Source of the DNA: Longitalea arenae
GTDB taxonomy: Bacteria > Bacteroidota > Bacteroidia > Chitinophagales > Chitinophagaceae
Length of the DNA: 64,000 nucleotides
Assembly: GCF_016924755.1 (NCBI RefSeq)
Contig: NZ_JAFFJX010000004.1
Location: forward strand, 62,001 to 126,000
Direction: 5' to 3'
Below, piece by piece: positions 8,654 through 18,600 of this stretch (its first letter is position 1; each line of letters begins with the position of its first letter). The notes under the pieces were generated by a model. The model had not been told where the DNA came from. It did not search any database and saw only the letters and a program-made list of their open reading frames with translations. Position numbers and translations under genes: made by a program.

Positions 8654-11644
8654 ATGAGAAAAAAAATCATGCGTTTTTTTTGTTTCCCGCTTGCACAAAA
8701 AACAAACCTGGCGCTATTAACAGCCTTGATGTTGTTAATGAGCTTGCCGGTTTTAGCCTTCCAGCAACAGGATCGCACAATTAAAGGAAAAGTTACAGGT
8801 GATAACAATGTACCGTTAGCCAATGTGAGCGTTACGGTACAGGGAAGCGGCCGCTCGGTAATGACCGATGAAGGTGGAAATTTCGAGATCGCCGCTCCAT
8901 CCAAAAAAGCAGTTTTACAATTCACTTCCATAGGATACGTGCTGCAGGAAGTATCAGTAGGAAATCAAACCAATATCAACGTTGCGCTGGTCCTGCAATC
9001 GAAACAATTAAGCGATGTAGTGGTAACCGGTTATGGCCGTTCGAGCAAACGGAATATCACCGGCTCCATTACCAGCATCAGCAGCGAAAACTTCAACCAG
9101 GTAGTAACTGGTTCACCCACGCAGTTGCTGCAGGGTAAAGTGCCCGGCCTGAACATCGCCCGCAGCGGCGACCCCAACGTACGGCCTACCGTTATCCTGC
9201 GCGGCCCTTCTACCCTGCGTGAAGGCGCCAACGAACCTTTCTATGTGATCGATGGTGTGCCCGGCGCCAGCCTCGAACTGGTAGCCCCTACCGATATCGT
9301 ATCTATCGATGTGCTGAAAGATGCCTCCTCTACCGCCATCTATGGTTCACGCGCTGCCAACGGGGTAATTATGATCACTACCCGCAAAGCAAAACAAGGT
9401 CATACCAGCTTGTCGTACAATCCTTATGTGGCCGTCGAGACCGTATCGAATAAAATTGATATGTTGAGCGGTGATGAACTGCGGGAGTACCTGGCCAAAA
9501 ACGGACAAACCTTATTATCACAATATAACGACAGTGGTGTTAACACCAACTGGCAGGATGAAGTAATGCGCACCGGAATTTCGCATAACCATAACCTGGC
9601 CTTTAATGGCTCGCAAGGCAATACCTTGTTTGGCGCCAGCATCAACTACTTCGACAACCAGGGTATCGTTAAGAACTCGAACCTGAAACGCATTGTTGCC
9701 CGGGGTACCCTGGAAAGCAAATTCTTCAACGAACGCCTGAAACTGGGTGTATCATTGACCAACAGCACCACCAAAAAAGAAGATGTTGATCAGGGCGCTT
9801 TATTCGGTAACATGCTTACCTATATGCCAACAGTAAGTGTTCGCCGCCCCGATGGTTCCTTTACAGAAGATTTCAGCCGCGGTGGTTATTTAAACCCCGT
9901 GGGCATCCTGGCCAACAACGTACTGGAGAGCAAAGAAGAAAAGACCCTGTTGACTGGTTTGGCCGAAGTGAAGATCCTGAAAGGACTCATTTATACCCTC
10001 AGCATTTCAGGCCAGAAAGAACAAACCACCCGGAACGTTTACAACAATGTTTACTCCGGGCAGGCAGTAGGCGCTAATGGCCGCGCTTACCGCGGCAGCT
10101 ATGAAAATACCAAACAGGTCATTGAATCTTTCTTTAACTACGATAAATCCTTTGGCCGTCATAATTTCAAATTGCTGGGTGGTTATTCCTGGCAACAGGA
10201 CCGCGTGGGTGACGGTTTTGGCGTTTCAACCCAGGGTTATACCAACGACCTGCTTACCTTCTACAATATGTATGTGAGTAACCCATACATTGTAGGTAAC
10301 ATTAGATTTGATAACCCCATTATCAGTACTCTGCGCCTGATCTCTTATTATGGCCGTATCAATTACCAGTTCGACGACAGGTATTTATTACAGGTATCAT
10401 TGCGTAACGACGGTTCTTCTGCCTTTGGTAAGAACAACCGCTGGGGTTATTTCCCGGCTGTTTCTGCGGGCTGGCGCATTATCCAGGAGTCTTTCATGAG
10501 CAACCAGACGATCTTCGATGATCTGAAACTGAGAGCCGGTTACGGTGTATCGGGTAACTCCCTGGGTTTCGATGCCTTTACCTCTATCGTACGCTACAGC
10601 TCCGGTGGCCGCTTCTATCTGAATGGCCAGTATCCTACCGGTTTATTACCTGTACAGAACGAAAACCCGGACCTGAAATGGGAAAGCACCGCGATGACCA
10701 ATATCGGTCTAGATTTCGCCGTACTGAATAACAGGCTGAGCGGTTCTATTGACTATTATATCAAAAACACCTCTGATCTTATTTATAACTATCCCGTATC
10801 AACCACCCAGTATTTTGTAAACACTCTCACTGCCAATGTGGGTGAGGTGAAGAATACAGGTATTGAAGTAAGCCTGAATGCCACACCGGTTACTACCAAA
10901 GATTTCAACTGGAACACTTCGCTAAACTTTTCACACAATAAGAACGAAGTGGTTTCACTGGCGAATGACAAATTCCCTGCGTTAACCTCTATCCCCACAG
11001 CTTACCTGGGCGGTAAAGGCCAATCAGGCAACTGGAGCCAGGTGATCATGGAAGGCCAGCCTTTGGGCACTTTCAGCCTCTGGCATTATATGGGTAAGAA
11101 CGATGCCGGCACCAGCACCTTCCTTACAGCAGATGGCAAGACCATTGCCAGCCAGCCACTCACTTCAGATTATTTTATTGCCGGTAATGCACAGCCTAAA
11201 CTGATGTTTGGCTGGAACAACAGCTTCAGTTATAAAAATTTCGACCTAAATTTCTTCTTAAGAGGAGTGACGGGTAACAAGATCCTGAACAATACCCTGG
11301 CCCAACTGAACAGCCCGGCCGATTCTAAAAACAACAATATTCCCCAGTTCACCAAAGGGGAAGCATTCACTGATAACATTGCCTACCTCACCTCAGACCG
11401 TTTCCTCGAAGATGGCACTTATATCCGTATGGATAATGCCACCCTGGGTTATACCGTGAAAACAAAAGTGAAGGCGATCAGCAGAATGCGTTTTTATGTA
11501 TCTGGCAACAACCTGTTTACCATCACTGATTACAGAGGTATCGATCCTGAGATCAATATCGGCGGGCTTACTCCGGGCATCGATGCCAAGAACTTTTATC
11601 CGAAGACCAGGTCCTTCATCATCGGCGCCAACATTACGTTCTAA
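8654..11644 (+). CDS. SusC/RagA-family TonB-dependent outer-membrane transporter
   Basis: A 996-residue glycan-type TonB-dependent transporter. An N-terminal membrane-targeting segment ends near residue 36. A carboxypeptidase-D-regulatory-like domain follows (about 40-115, IKGKVTGDNNVPLANVSV), then the plug (about 120-235: VVVTGYGRSSKRNITGSI, VIDGVPG, AIYGSRAANGVIMITTRK), then a 22-strand-type barrel ending in an aromatic terminal strand. It pairs with the SusD gene 58 bp downstream. No glycoside hydrolase lies next to this pair, so the substrate is unknown. It could serve an enzyme set encoded elsewhere, such as the beta-glucanase/chitinase genes upstream. Confidence 0.93.
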   Translation: MRKKIMRFFCFPLAQKTNLALLTALMLLMSLPVLAFQQQDRTIKGKVTGDNNVPLANVSVTVQGSGRSVMTDEGGNFEIAAPSKKAVLQFTSIGYVLQEVSVGNQTNINVALVLQSKQLSDVVVTGYGRSSKRNITGSITSISSENFNQVVTGSPTQLLQGKVPGLNIARSGDPNVRPTVILRGPSTLREGANEPFYVIDGVPGASLELVAPTDIVSIDVLKDASSTAIYGSRAANGVIMITTRKAKQGHTSLSYNPYVAVETVSNKIDMLSGDELREYLAKNGQTLLSQYNDSGVNTNWQDEVMRTGISHNHNLAFNGSQGNTLFGASINYFDNQGIVKNSNLKRIVARGTLESKFFNERLKLGVSLTNSTTKKEDVDQGALFGNMLTYMPTVSVRRPDGSFTEDFSRGGYLNPVGILANNVLESKEEKTLLTGLAEVKILKGLIYTLSISGQKEQTTRNVYNNVYSGQAVGANGRAYRGSYENTKQVIESFFNYDKSFGRHNFKLLGGYSWQQDRVGDGFGVSTQGYTNDLLTFYNMYVSNPYIVGNIRFDNPIISTLRLISYYGRINYQFDDRYLLQVSLRNDGSSAFGKNNRWGYFPAVSAGWRIIQESFMSNQTIFDDLKLRAGYGVSGNSLGFDAFTSIVRYSSGGRFYLNGQYPTGLLPVQNENPDLKWESTAMTNIGLDFAVLNNRLSGSIDYYIKNTSDLIYNYPVSTTQYFVNTLTANVGEVKNTGIEVSLNATPVTTKDFNWNTSLNFSHNKNEVVSLANDKFPALTSIPTAYLGGKGQSGNWSQVIMEGQPLGTFSLWHYMGKNDAGTSTFLTADGKTIASQPLTSDYFIAGNAQPKLMFGWNNSFSYKNFDLNFFLRGVTGNKILNNTLAQLNSPADSKNNNIPQFTKGEAFTDNIAYLTSDRFLEDGTYIRMDNATLGYTVKTKVKAISRMRFYVSGNNLFTITDYRGIDPEINIGGLTPGIDAKNFYPKTRSFIIGANITF

Positions 11645-11702
11645 GCGGATGCTGTTTCATTATTGTATTCAAACAAAATAAGTTCACGCAACATAAATAA
11701 TT

Positions 11703-13337
11703 ATGAAAAAGATTGTAATCGCATTATCAGCTATCGCTCTGGCAGCTGGTGCGTGTACCAAACTGGATGTTACTCCGGAATCACAATACATAGATACCAA
11801 TTTTCCAAAAACAGCGGCCGACTACCAGGCGCTGATCGGCCCCATCTACACGCAGCTCGCGAGTAAATACGCCATCGAATATTTCCGCATGCAGGAGCTC
11901 ACCACCGATGAGGTAATATTACCTGGCCGTGATGGTAACTATGATGATGGCGGCCAGTACCGCCAGCATCATAACCACACCTATACCCCAGATCACCCGA
12001 ACGTAAAGGATGTGTGGGAATGGGGATACGGCGCCATCAATACCTGTAACCGCGTATTGAGCAATATTGCCAATTCAACCCTGGCAGAAACAGATCCGGT
12101 TCGCGTCAATGCCGTTGCCGAAGTAAAGGCTATGCGCTCGCTGTTCTATTTCTTTATGATGGACCTCTATGGCAATGTTCCCATTGTTGACACCTTCCCG
12201 GTGCTCGCCCTGCCTAAAACCAGATCTAGGGCGGAAGTTTTTCAATATATAGAATCAACCCTCAAAGCGGTGGTGAAGAACCTGCCTGTTAAAAACGCCA
12301 ATAACGCCACCTTAACGTACGGACATCCGACCCAGGCGATGGTATATGCGCTGCTGGCCAAAATGTACCTCAATGCAGAAGTATATACAGGCGCTGCCCG
12401 TAACCAGGAAGCTGTATCTATGTGCGACAGTGTTATTGCCAATACCCAATATAAGCTCGATGCCAGCTACGCATCGGTATTTGCGCCTGACAATGGCCCG
12501 AATGTTACGGAAACTATTTTTGCCATTCCTTATGACGCACTGCAGCTGGATGGTAACCAGTTCACCCGCCATGCGTTTATGGCTTATTTATGGCCTAAAT
12601 ACGGCGTACCCAGCAACCTGAGTATCTCCATCAGCACCACCCCCGAATTTCACGACAAATTCAACCTGGCCGGTGATGAACGCAACGATACCTGGCTGAT
12701 CGGCAAACAGTATAACTGGGATGGTACACCGTTCACCATAAAGATCAAAAAGAAAGACCTGGATGCCAGCTATACCGGCACCAATAACGATACAACCTGG
12801 CAACTGGAGATCACCAAACCCATCATCATGACCGGTAAAAAACCGTTCGATGTAGGCAATGATTACCTGGCCCGTTGCATGGGCGTTCGTTCTATAAAAT
12901 ATTATCCTGATAAATCAACAACAGCGGCTACCCGCATGAGCGGTAACGATATGCCCATCTTCCGCCTGGCAGATATCTATTTAATGAAAGCAGAAGCCAT
13001 CGTACGTGGCGCCTCCGCTACCACCGTAAACGGCGAACTGCAAACAGCGCTCGTATTGTTCAATAAAATACGCGCCCGGGCAAAAGCGCCACTAGCCGTT
13101 TCCGTTACACTCGATGAACTGCTCGATGAGCGCGGCCGTGAATTACACTGGGAAAACTGGCGCCGCAACGACCTGATCCGTTTTGGCAAGTATGAAGTGG
13201 AATATCCTATTCCTGGCGATGTAGCCACTTCGGGTTATACACCTGGTATGAATAAAGATATCCGCAGAAGAATATTCCCGATCCCTACGTCAGAAAGAAA
13301 ACTGAATGCAAACCTGGATCAGAATCCCGGTTACTAA
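11703..13337 (+). CDS. SusD/RagB-family substrate-binding outer-membrane lipoprotein
   Basis: A 544-residue protein with a lipoprotein signal peptide (lipobox LAAGAC, lipidated C18). It has the helical TPR-rich SusD fold: an N-terminal SusD-like segment, MRSLFYFFMMDLYGNVPIVDTFP, and a C-terminal ELHWENWRRNDLIRFGKYE motif typical of RagB/SusD. It would cap the SusC partner and bind the oligosaccharide at the cell surface. A strong terminator follows 24 bp after the stop, so the SusC-SusD pair forms a closed two-gene unit. Confidence 0.93.
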   Translation: MKKIVIALSAIALAAGACTKLDVTPESQYIDTNFPKTAADYQALIGPIYTQLASKYAIEYFRMQELTTDEVILPGRDGNYDDGGQYRQHHNHTYTPDHPNVKDVWEWGYGAINTCNRVLSNIANSTLAETDPVRVNAVAEVKAMRSLFYFFMMDLYGNVPIVDTFPVLALPKTRSRAEVFQYIESTLKAVVKNLPVKNANNATLTYGHPTQAMVYALLAKMYLNAEVYTGAARNQEAVSMCDSVIANTQYKLDASYASVFAPDNGPNVTETIFAIPYDALQLDGNQFTRHAFMAYLWPKYGVPSNLSISISTTPEFHDKFNLAGDERNDTWLIGKQYNWDGTPFTIKIKKKDLDASYTGTNNDTTWQLEITKPIIMTGKKPFDVGNDYLARCMGVRSIKYYPDKSTTAATRMSGNDMPIFRLADIYLMKAEAIVRGASATTVNGELQTALVLFNKIRARAKAPLAVSVTLDELLDERGRELHWENWRRNDLIRFGKYEVEYPIPGDVATSGYTPGMNKDIRRRIFPIPTSERKLNANLDQNPGY

Positions 13338-13361
13338 TAATACCCACCTATGAAATGAACG

Positions 13362-13389
13362 AGTCCTCCGGAATACCGGGGGACTTTTT
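13362..13389 (+). terminator. Rho-independent terminator after the first SusC-SusD pair
   Basis: AGTCCTCCGG (13362-13371) and CCGGGGGACT (13376-13385) form a 10-bp stem with one G-U pair and an AATA loop, followed at once by TTTTTC. It is one of the best intrinsic terminators in the window. Confidence 0.88.
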
Positions 13390-13526
13390 CTTATGCGGTG
13401 CTACCTAGCTGTCGCTTTTTCCTGTACTCATTGCTGCCTGATGCTGGATTGCTTCATGTCTTTTTCGCATTCCGTTTTGAACCAGCAAACCTTGGTTAAA
13501 TACCAACCTGGACGTAGTTAAGATGA

Positions 13527-13729
13527 GGCAATGGGCAATCGGCAGTGGGCAACTGGCAATGGACAATGCGCAATGGGCAATAGGCAATGGGCAATCGGCA
13601 ATGGGCAATGGGCAATGGGCAACTGGCAATGGGCAATGGGCAACTGGCAATGGGCAATGGACAATGGGCAATGGGCAATGGGCAATGGGCAATAGGCAAT
13701 GGGCAACTGGCAATAGGCAATGGGCAATC
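13527..13729. repeat. 29-unit heptad array, consensus GGCAATG
   Basis: Twenty-nine 7-bp units run in unbroken register from 13527 to 13729. Most are GGCAATG, with variants GGCAATC, GGCAATA, GGCAACT, GACAATG and CGCAATG. Since 7 is not a multiple of 3, the array encodes a seven-residue peptide repeat in every frame and stays open on both strands. This explains several overlapping false open frames. The array lies between a terminator and the permease start, in unit family CCATTGN read on the opposite strand. Confidence 0.95.
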
Positions 13730-13812
13730 TTGGCTCGGCAATGATTGCGCTGCCTCACTAGCTTGCAACAAGTTTGACCTGAATACAATAAACTTAAAGC
13801 TTATCTTCAGGC

Positions 13813-15114
13813 ATGTTTTCAGCCAACACATCCCAAAACAGAACGGCATACAGTACCGAGATCATAGCCGGTACATCATCCTTCCTGGCCACTTCCTATA
13901 TTATTGTAGTGAACCCATCCGTTCTTAGCCAGGCAGGCATGCCCTTTAGCGGGGTGCTCACAGCCACCGTGTTGGTTTCCTTCTTCAGCAGTCTGATGAT
14001 GGGCTTGTATGCAAAGAACCCGGTGCTTGTGGCGCCTGGCATGGGCCTCAACGCTTTTTTCACTTTCTCTGCGGTCATCGGCATGAAAGTGCCCTGGCCT
14101 GTAGCATTGGGCGCTGTTTTCTGGAGCGGAATCATTTTCCTGATCCTGTCGGCCTTCAATATCCGGACTTATATCGTTCGCGCAATCCCCCGGCCGCTGC
14201 GTTATGCCATTGCAGCTGGCATTGGATTGTTCATAACCCTTATTGGTCTTGTGAATGCCGGCTTCATTGTGCACCATCCAGCTACGATCGTAGGCATTGG
14301 GAAATTACATCCTACCCTCCTTACATTTCTCGCCGGATTACTCTTTACCGCCGTGCTGGTAATCCGGCAGGTGAAAGGCGCTATTCTCATTGGTATTGTA
14401 TTCACCACACTGGCTGCATTGCCGCTGGGCCGCTGGTGGGCCACGGAAACAGCTCCTTTGATACACTGGAAAGGATTGTTTGCTGCGCCGGATTTCAGTC
14501 TTGTTCTGAAGCTCGACCTGGTAAACTCCCTGCAATGGTCTGTAGTACCGGTGATCTTTGCCTTTGTCTTTACCGATATGTTCGACAGCCTCTCTACCCT
14601 CGTCGGTTTATCGGAAGCTGCCAACCTGCTCGATGAGAATGGCGAACCACGTAATATAAAACCTGCACTAATAACCGATGCTGTTGCCACTACCCTGGCC
14701 GGATTGGTAGGAAGCAGCCCGGGTACGGCTTATATTGAATCTGCTGTAGGCATTAAAGAAGGTGGCAGAACAGGGCTTACCGCCATTACCGGCGCCATAT
14801 TATTCTTACCGTTTTTATTTCTCGCGCCGCTATTGTCGGTTGTGCCGGCCATTGCCACTGCACCGGCATTGGTACTGGTAGGTGTGTTCATGGTTCAACC
14901 CGTAACAAAGATCAACTGGCTGCAACTCGATGAAGCCATACCGGCTTTCCTCGCGATGGTCATCATTCCTTTTGCTTACAGCATTACCCAGGGCATCATC
15001 TGGGGTTTTCTTAGCTGGACGGCTATTAAACTGATTATTGGGAAAAGGAAGGACATTTCCTTAGCACTTTGGATCATAGATCTGTTCGCAATACTTGCTT
15101 TAATTCTTGAGTAG
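13813..15114 (+). CDS. NCS2-family purine permease (AzgA/PbuG-like)
   Basis: A 433-residue integral membrane protein with about 12-13 hydrophobic segments. It carries AzgA/PbuG signatures: APGMGLNAFF near residue 77, FVFTDMFDSLSTLVGLSEAANLLDENG near 253, and GSSPGTAYIESAVGIKEGGRTGLTA near 300. Family members import adenine, guanine or hypoxanthine by proton symport. The ATG at 13813 gives the usual short cytoplasmic N-terminus. It stands alone between the heptad array and the sulfatase-operon control region, with no purine gene nearby. Confidence 0.9.
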   Translation: MFSANTSQNRTAYSTEIIAGTSSFLATSYIIVVNPSVLSQAGMPFSGVLTATVLVSFFSSLMMGLYAKNPVLVAPGMGLNAFFTFSAVIGMKVPWPVALGAVFWSGIIFLILSAFNIRTYIVRAIPRPLRYAIAAGIGLFITLIGLVNAGFIVHHPATIVGIGKLHPTLLTFLAGLLFTAVLVIRQVKGAILIGIVFTTLAALPLGRWWATETAPLIHWKGLFAAPDFSLVLKLDLVNSLQWSVVPVIFAFVFTDMFDSLSTLVGLSEAANLLDENGEPRNIKPALITDAVATTLAGLVGSSPGTAYIESAVGIKEGGRTGLTAITGAILFLPFLFLAPLLSVVPAIATAPALVLVGVFMVQPVTKINWLQLDEAIPAFLAMVIIPFAYSITQGIIWGFLSWTAIKLIIGKRKDISLALWIIDLFAILALILE

Positions 15115-15169
15115 TTAGCGGTTACCAGTTACCAAAAGCCTCTAAAGCTGATACAGGTTACATAAAAAT

Positions 15170-15196
15170 ATAAGTCCATTATTTTGGTGGACTTAT
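15170..15196. promoter_or_regulatory. Perfect palindromic operator overlapping the sulfatase-operon promoter
   Basis: ATAAGTCCA (15170-15178) and TGGACTTAT (15188-15196) are exact inverted repeats with a 9-nt spacer. The spacer holds the proposed -33 element (TTTG, 15183-15186). No U-tract follows on the plus strand, so a protein-binding operator is likelier than a terminator. A dimeric regulator bound here would block RNA polymerase. No candidate regulator gene is adjacent. The AAGTCC core also occurs in terminator stems at 13362 and 55781, which tempers the operator reading. Confidence 0.55.
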
Positions 15197-15214
15197 AAAA
15201 AGATAGTAATCTTG
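15183..15214 (+). promoter_or_regulatory. Bacteroidota-type promoter of the SusC-SusD-sulfatase operon
   Basis: TTTG (15183-15186) and TAATCTTG (15207-15214) are separated by 20 bp, matching the Bacteroidota consensus TTTG-N(19-21)-TAnnTTTG at all but one position. Transcription would begin near 15220. The transcript would carry a TCCGGA-ACCCTA-TCCGGA hairpin (15240-15257), then the leader peptide gene. Confidence 0.5.
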
Positions 15215-15287
15215 TACCATCAAGTATAAACGAGGGATCTCCGGAACCCTATCCGGAAGCTGTTTTCATCAGCATAAACAATTAATA

Positions 15288-15344
15288 ATGTATATCGCGA
15301 AGTTTACCATACACGTCTGTTGTTGTATTAGCTTCTGTTGCTGA
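15288..15344 (+). CDS. Cysteine-rich leader peptide (candidate cysteine-responsive attenuator)
   Basis: An ATG preceded by the A/T-rich context typical of Bacteroidota starts opens an 18-codon frame reading MYIAKFTIHVCCCISFCC. Five of its last eight codons are Cys (TGT TGT TGT, then TGT TGC) and TGA follows immediately. Clustered codons for one amino acid just before the stop are the mark of attenuation leader peptides, and polycysteine short frames act as cysteine-responsive attenuators in mycobacteria. The downstream operon encodes a sulfatase, so low cysteine is a sensible signal. Between here and the SusC start (271 nt) lie two hairpins. No direct evidence shows that it is translated. Confidence 0.6.
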   Translation: MYIAKFTIHVCCCISFCC

Positions 15345-15499
15345 TCCCCGATTGCATTGCCTTGCACAGCCCTTACCTCATACCGGTAAATACCAACTCT
15401 TCACATTAAATACATAAAAGATGTTTCAGAATTCATCGTGATGATTCCAGACCAATGAACATGCGGTTGAGTAAGCGCATGATAAGACGGCAAAAAAAT

Positions 15500-15595
15500 G
15501 GCCGGAAACTGTTCCAGCAGTCCCGGCCTGGCAAATAAAAGGCTTAGCGATCACACCACACCAGCTATAATTAGCCAGGTGATGGCATCTTTTTT
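15500..15595 (+). promoter_or_regulatory. Two hairpins between leader peptide and susC (candidate attenuator)
   Basis: Hairpin A: GGCCGG (15500-15505) pairs with CCGGCC (15523-15528), with an inner ACTG/CAGT stem. Seven A residues precede it, so it would be a good intrinsic terminator on the minus strand. Hairpin B: CACC-A-GCTA (15559-15567) pairs with TAGC-CA-GGTG (15572-15581), followed 8 nt later by TTTTTT (15590-15595). An alternative outer pairing ATCAC/GTGAT (15550-15554 with 15579-15583) brings the stem nearer the U-run. B could terminate transcription 21 nt before the susC start codon. Confidence 0.4.
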
Positions 15596-15615
15596 CATTC
15601 ACCAAAACAAAGATA

Positions 15616-18600
15616 ATGAAGAAGGCGTACTACTTACCAATCTTCGTTCTTCAAACTGCTCTTTTTAATTCCGTAATGGCACAAACCAGTCCTGACACTG
15701 CACCACCTGTTGATGTACAAAAAGGACCGGTTCAAAATATATCATTCGGTGGAAAGATCCTCGATGAAAAGAACCGCACGCCGCTGACCGGCGCTACCGT
15801 GCACATCAATGGTACCACCCACCAGGTATTGACCGGCGATCATGGCGAATTCAGTTTTCTGACCGGGCAACGTTTACCGGCCACGCTCACCATCAGTTAT
15901 GTCGGCTATGTTACCCGCGTATTCACGGTGTCAGCAAAATATACAGAGATCACTTTACCAGAGAAAAATAAACACCTCGATGAAGTTGTTGTAACGGCCG
16001 TAGGTATTAAACGCAGCGCCAAAGCGCTTAGTTATAGTTTGTCGGAAGTGAAGGGTAAGGAACTGGTACAATCGCGGGAAGCCAATGTGGTAGCCGCTTT
16101 GAGCGGCAAAATAGCCGGTGTGCAGATCAACAGTTCGGGTGGTTCGCCCGGCGGTTCTTCATCTGTAAAGATCCGGGGAAACAGCTCCCTGCTCGGTAAC
16201 AACGCGCCTCTCTTCATCCTGGATGGTATTCCGGTCGATAACTCCATCCAGGACATCTTACCCTCTATCACCAATTCGGTTTCCCTGGCAACGCCCAGCA
16301 ACCGCGGTATCGATATCAACAGCGCTGATATTGCCAGCATCACCGTATTAAAAGGTCCAGCCGCTGCTGCGCTCTATGGCATCCGTGCATCGAATGGCGC
16401 TGTAGTCATCAATACCAAGAGAGGCAGCGCCCTTACCGCTAAAAAACTGCAGGTAAGCTATAGTGGTTCCTTTACCGTGGACGAGATCAACCGCCGCATG
16501 CAGCCCCGGCAAACCCAATTCTCCAATGGCCTGGGTGGTAATTATTTTCAACCCGGCATCACCGGTTCCGATGAGAATTGGGGCGCCCTGATCGACACGC
16601 TCACCTACAGCAACCAGCCGAGTAATTTTGACAAGAATGGTACGATCGTTGGCCAAAGCAGTCCGCTCTCGAATGGTATACCCGTGAACAGGTACAACAA
16701 TATAGATAACTTTTTCATCAATGGTTATACGATTGATAATAATATCAGCCTCTATGGCAATACCGGTAATGCCGGTTATTATTTCTCCTATGGCAATCTT
16801 AAACAAACCGGGATTATTCCTACTACTGATTTCTACCGCTATACTTTCCGCTTCAATGGCGATTATACGGTGAACGATCAATTGAAACTATCGGGCGGGC
16901 TCAACTATATCCAGGATGGCGCGCATAACCGGGCGCTGATGGGCGGCTTTAATACGAATGTGGTGCGCGCCCTGGTAAACTCGGCTGTTAACTTCGATAT
17001 CACCAACGGGTATAAAGATGCCTGGAAACATCCGGAAGCATACAAGCTGCCCCCAACGGCCGCAAAACCCTGGGGCGACAGCCGCTCCTATGCCAATGGT
17101 ATTGGCTGGGATAATCCCTACTGGTCATTGAACATGAATCCGCAGCATGACCAATTGAACCGCTTTATTGCTTTTGCCGAAGCTAACTATGATATCAACA
17201 GCTGGCTGAAAGCAACGGCCCGCTATGGTATCGATAATTATACCGATGTAAGAAAAGGCGCCTGGAGCCGCGGCACATCAGGCATATCTACCGGCACCAT
17301 CAACGATGTAAATTTCAGCCGCCGGGATAATAACCTCGACTTTCTCTTATCATCGCAGCACCGACTTACCAATGACATCGACCTGAATGTGATCACCGGT
17401 TACAATTATTATAGTTCCTACAGGAACCAGATCAATACCCGCGGCGATGGTTTGACCATCCCCGGTAATTTCAATATCAGCAATGCGTCATCCACCCAAA
17501 CCGTGAATCAAACGATCAGGAAGAAACTGGTGGCCGGTTATGCCGACATCAAACTGGATTACCAGAAATGGCTTTACCTCGAACTTACCGGCCGTAATGA
17601 ATGGACCAGCACGCTTCCCAAGGGAAAGAACTCCTTCTTCTACCCTTCTATCGGCAGCAGCTTTATTTTCACCGATGCCCTGCACCTGCATGGCAGCACC
17701 CTGAACTTTGGTAAGATCCGCGCCACCTATGCCCAGGTAGGCAATGACGCAGATCCTTATTCGCTGGATACTTACTATGGCACCACTGCTGCCAGCGGCT
17801 GGATCCAAAGCGGCATCAGTTTTCCGTTCAATGGTCAAACCGGGTTGAGCTACAGCACTACCATCGGGAACGCCAACCTGAAACCGGAAAGAATAAGCAC
17901 CTGGGAATTGGGCACAGAATTACATTTTGGCAACAGCCGTACCATCCTCGACGCGGTGTACTATAATAATAACAGTAAAGACCAGATCATTCCGGTCTCC
18001 CTGCCCGGCTCTACCGGCGCACAATACACGCTCACCAATGCCGGCAGTATCACCAACCAGGGCATTGAAGCATCGCTGCAACAGTATTTTATCAAAAAGA
18101 AAAAACTGAGCTGGAGCGCCACCGCCATCTTCAGCAAGAATATCAGTAAGGTCAACTACATTACCAACACGATCAATAATGTGATCCTGGGTGGCATCTG
18201 GATGGAAGCCCGCGGCCAGGCCGGTGACCCTTATGGCGTCTTTTACGGCATTGACGTAAAAAGAAATGAAGCCGGCAAAGTCGTGATCGACGACGAGATC
18301 AGCAGCAGTAACTATGGCTACCCCGTGGTAAATACCAGCTTTACGAGGATCGGTGACCCCAATCCCGATTTTAACCTCGGCTTAAGGAATGAGTTTAAAT
18401 CGGGTCCCTTCACGCTTTCCTTTCTTGTGGACGGACGTTTCGGGTTCGACATCTTCAATGCGCCGAAACTGCAAATGGTATTCAACGGCGTGGATGCGTC
18501 TACTGCAGAAAGGGGGTCTACTACCGTATTTGACGGGGTTACGGCCAGCAAGGGAGAACCCAATACCATCCCGGCGCTTTTGTCGCAGGCCTGGTACCGG

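Noticed and set aside
8266-8784. 172-codon frame overlapping the start of susC
   Set aside because: It reads the CACTCGCC-type array and then runs into susC out of frame; composition is low complexity.
501-13729. CRISPR array as an explanation for the repeat blocks
   Set aside because: Units are 7-8 bp without unique spacers, and no cas gene is present.
13405-13928. Several overlapping open frames on both strands with repeated AHCPLPI- or MGNGQWA-like peptides
   Set aside because: They are translations of the 29-unit heptad array; a 7-bp unit gives a seven-residue repeat in every frame. None has a conserved sequence outside the repeat.
15498-15672. Frame of about 58 codons beginning at an ATG inside hairpin A and overlapping the susC start out of frame
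   Set aside because: Composition is unremarkable and there is no hydrophobic or conserved motif. Considered as a second leader gene but not supportable.
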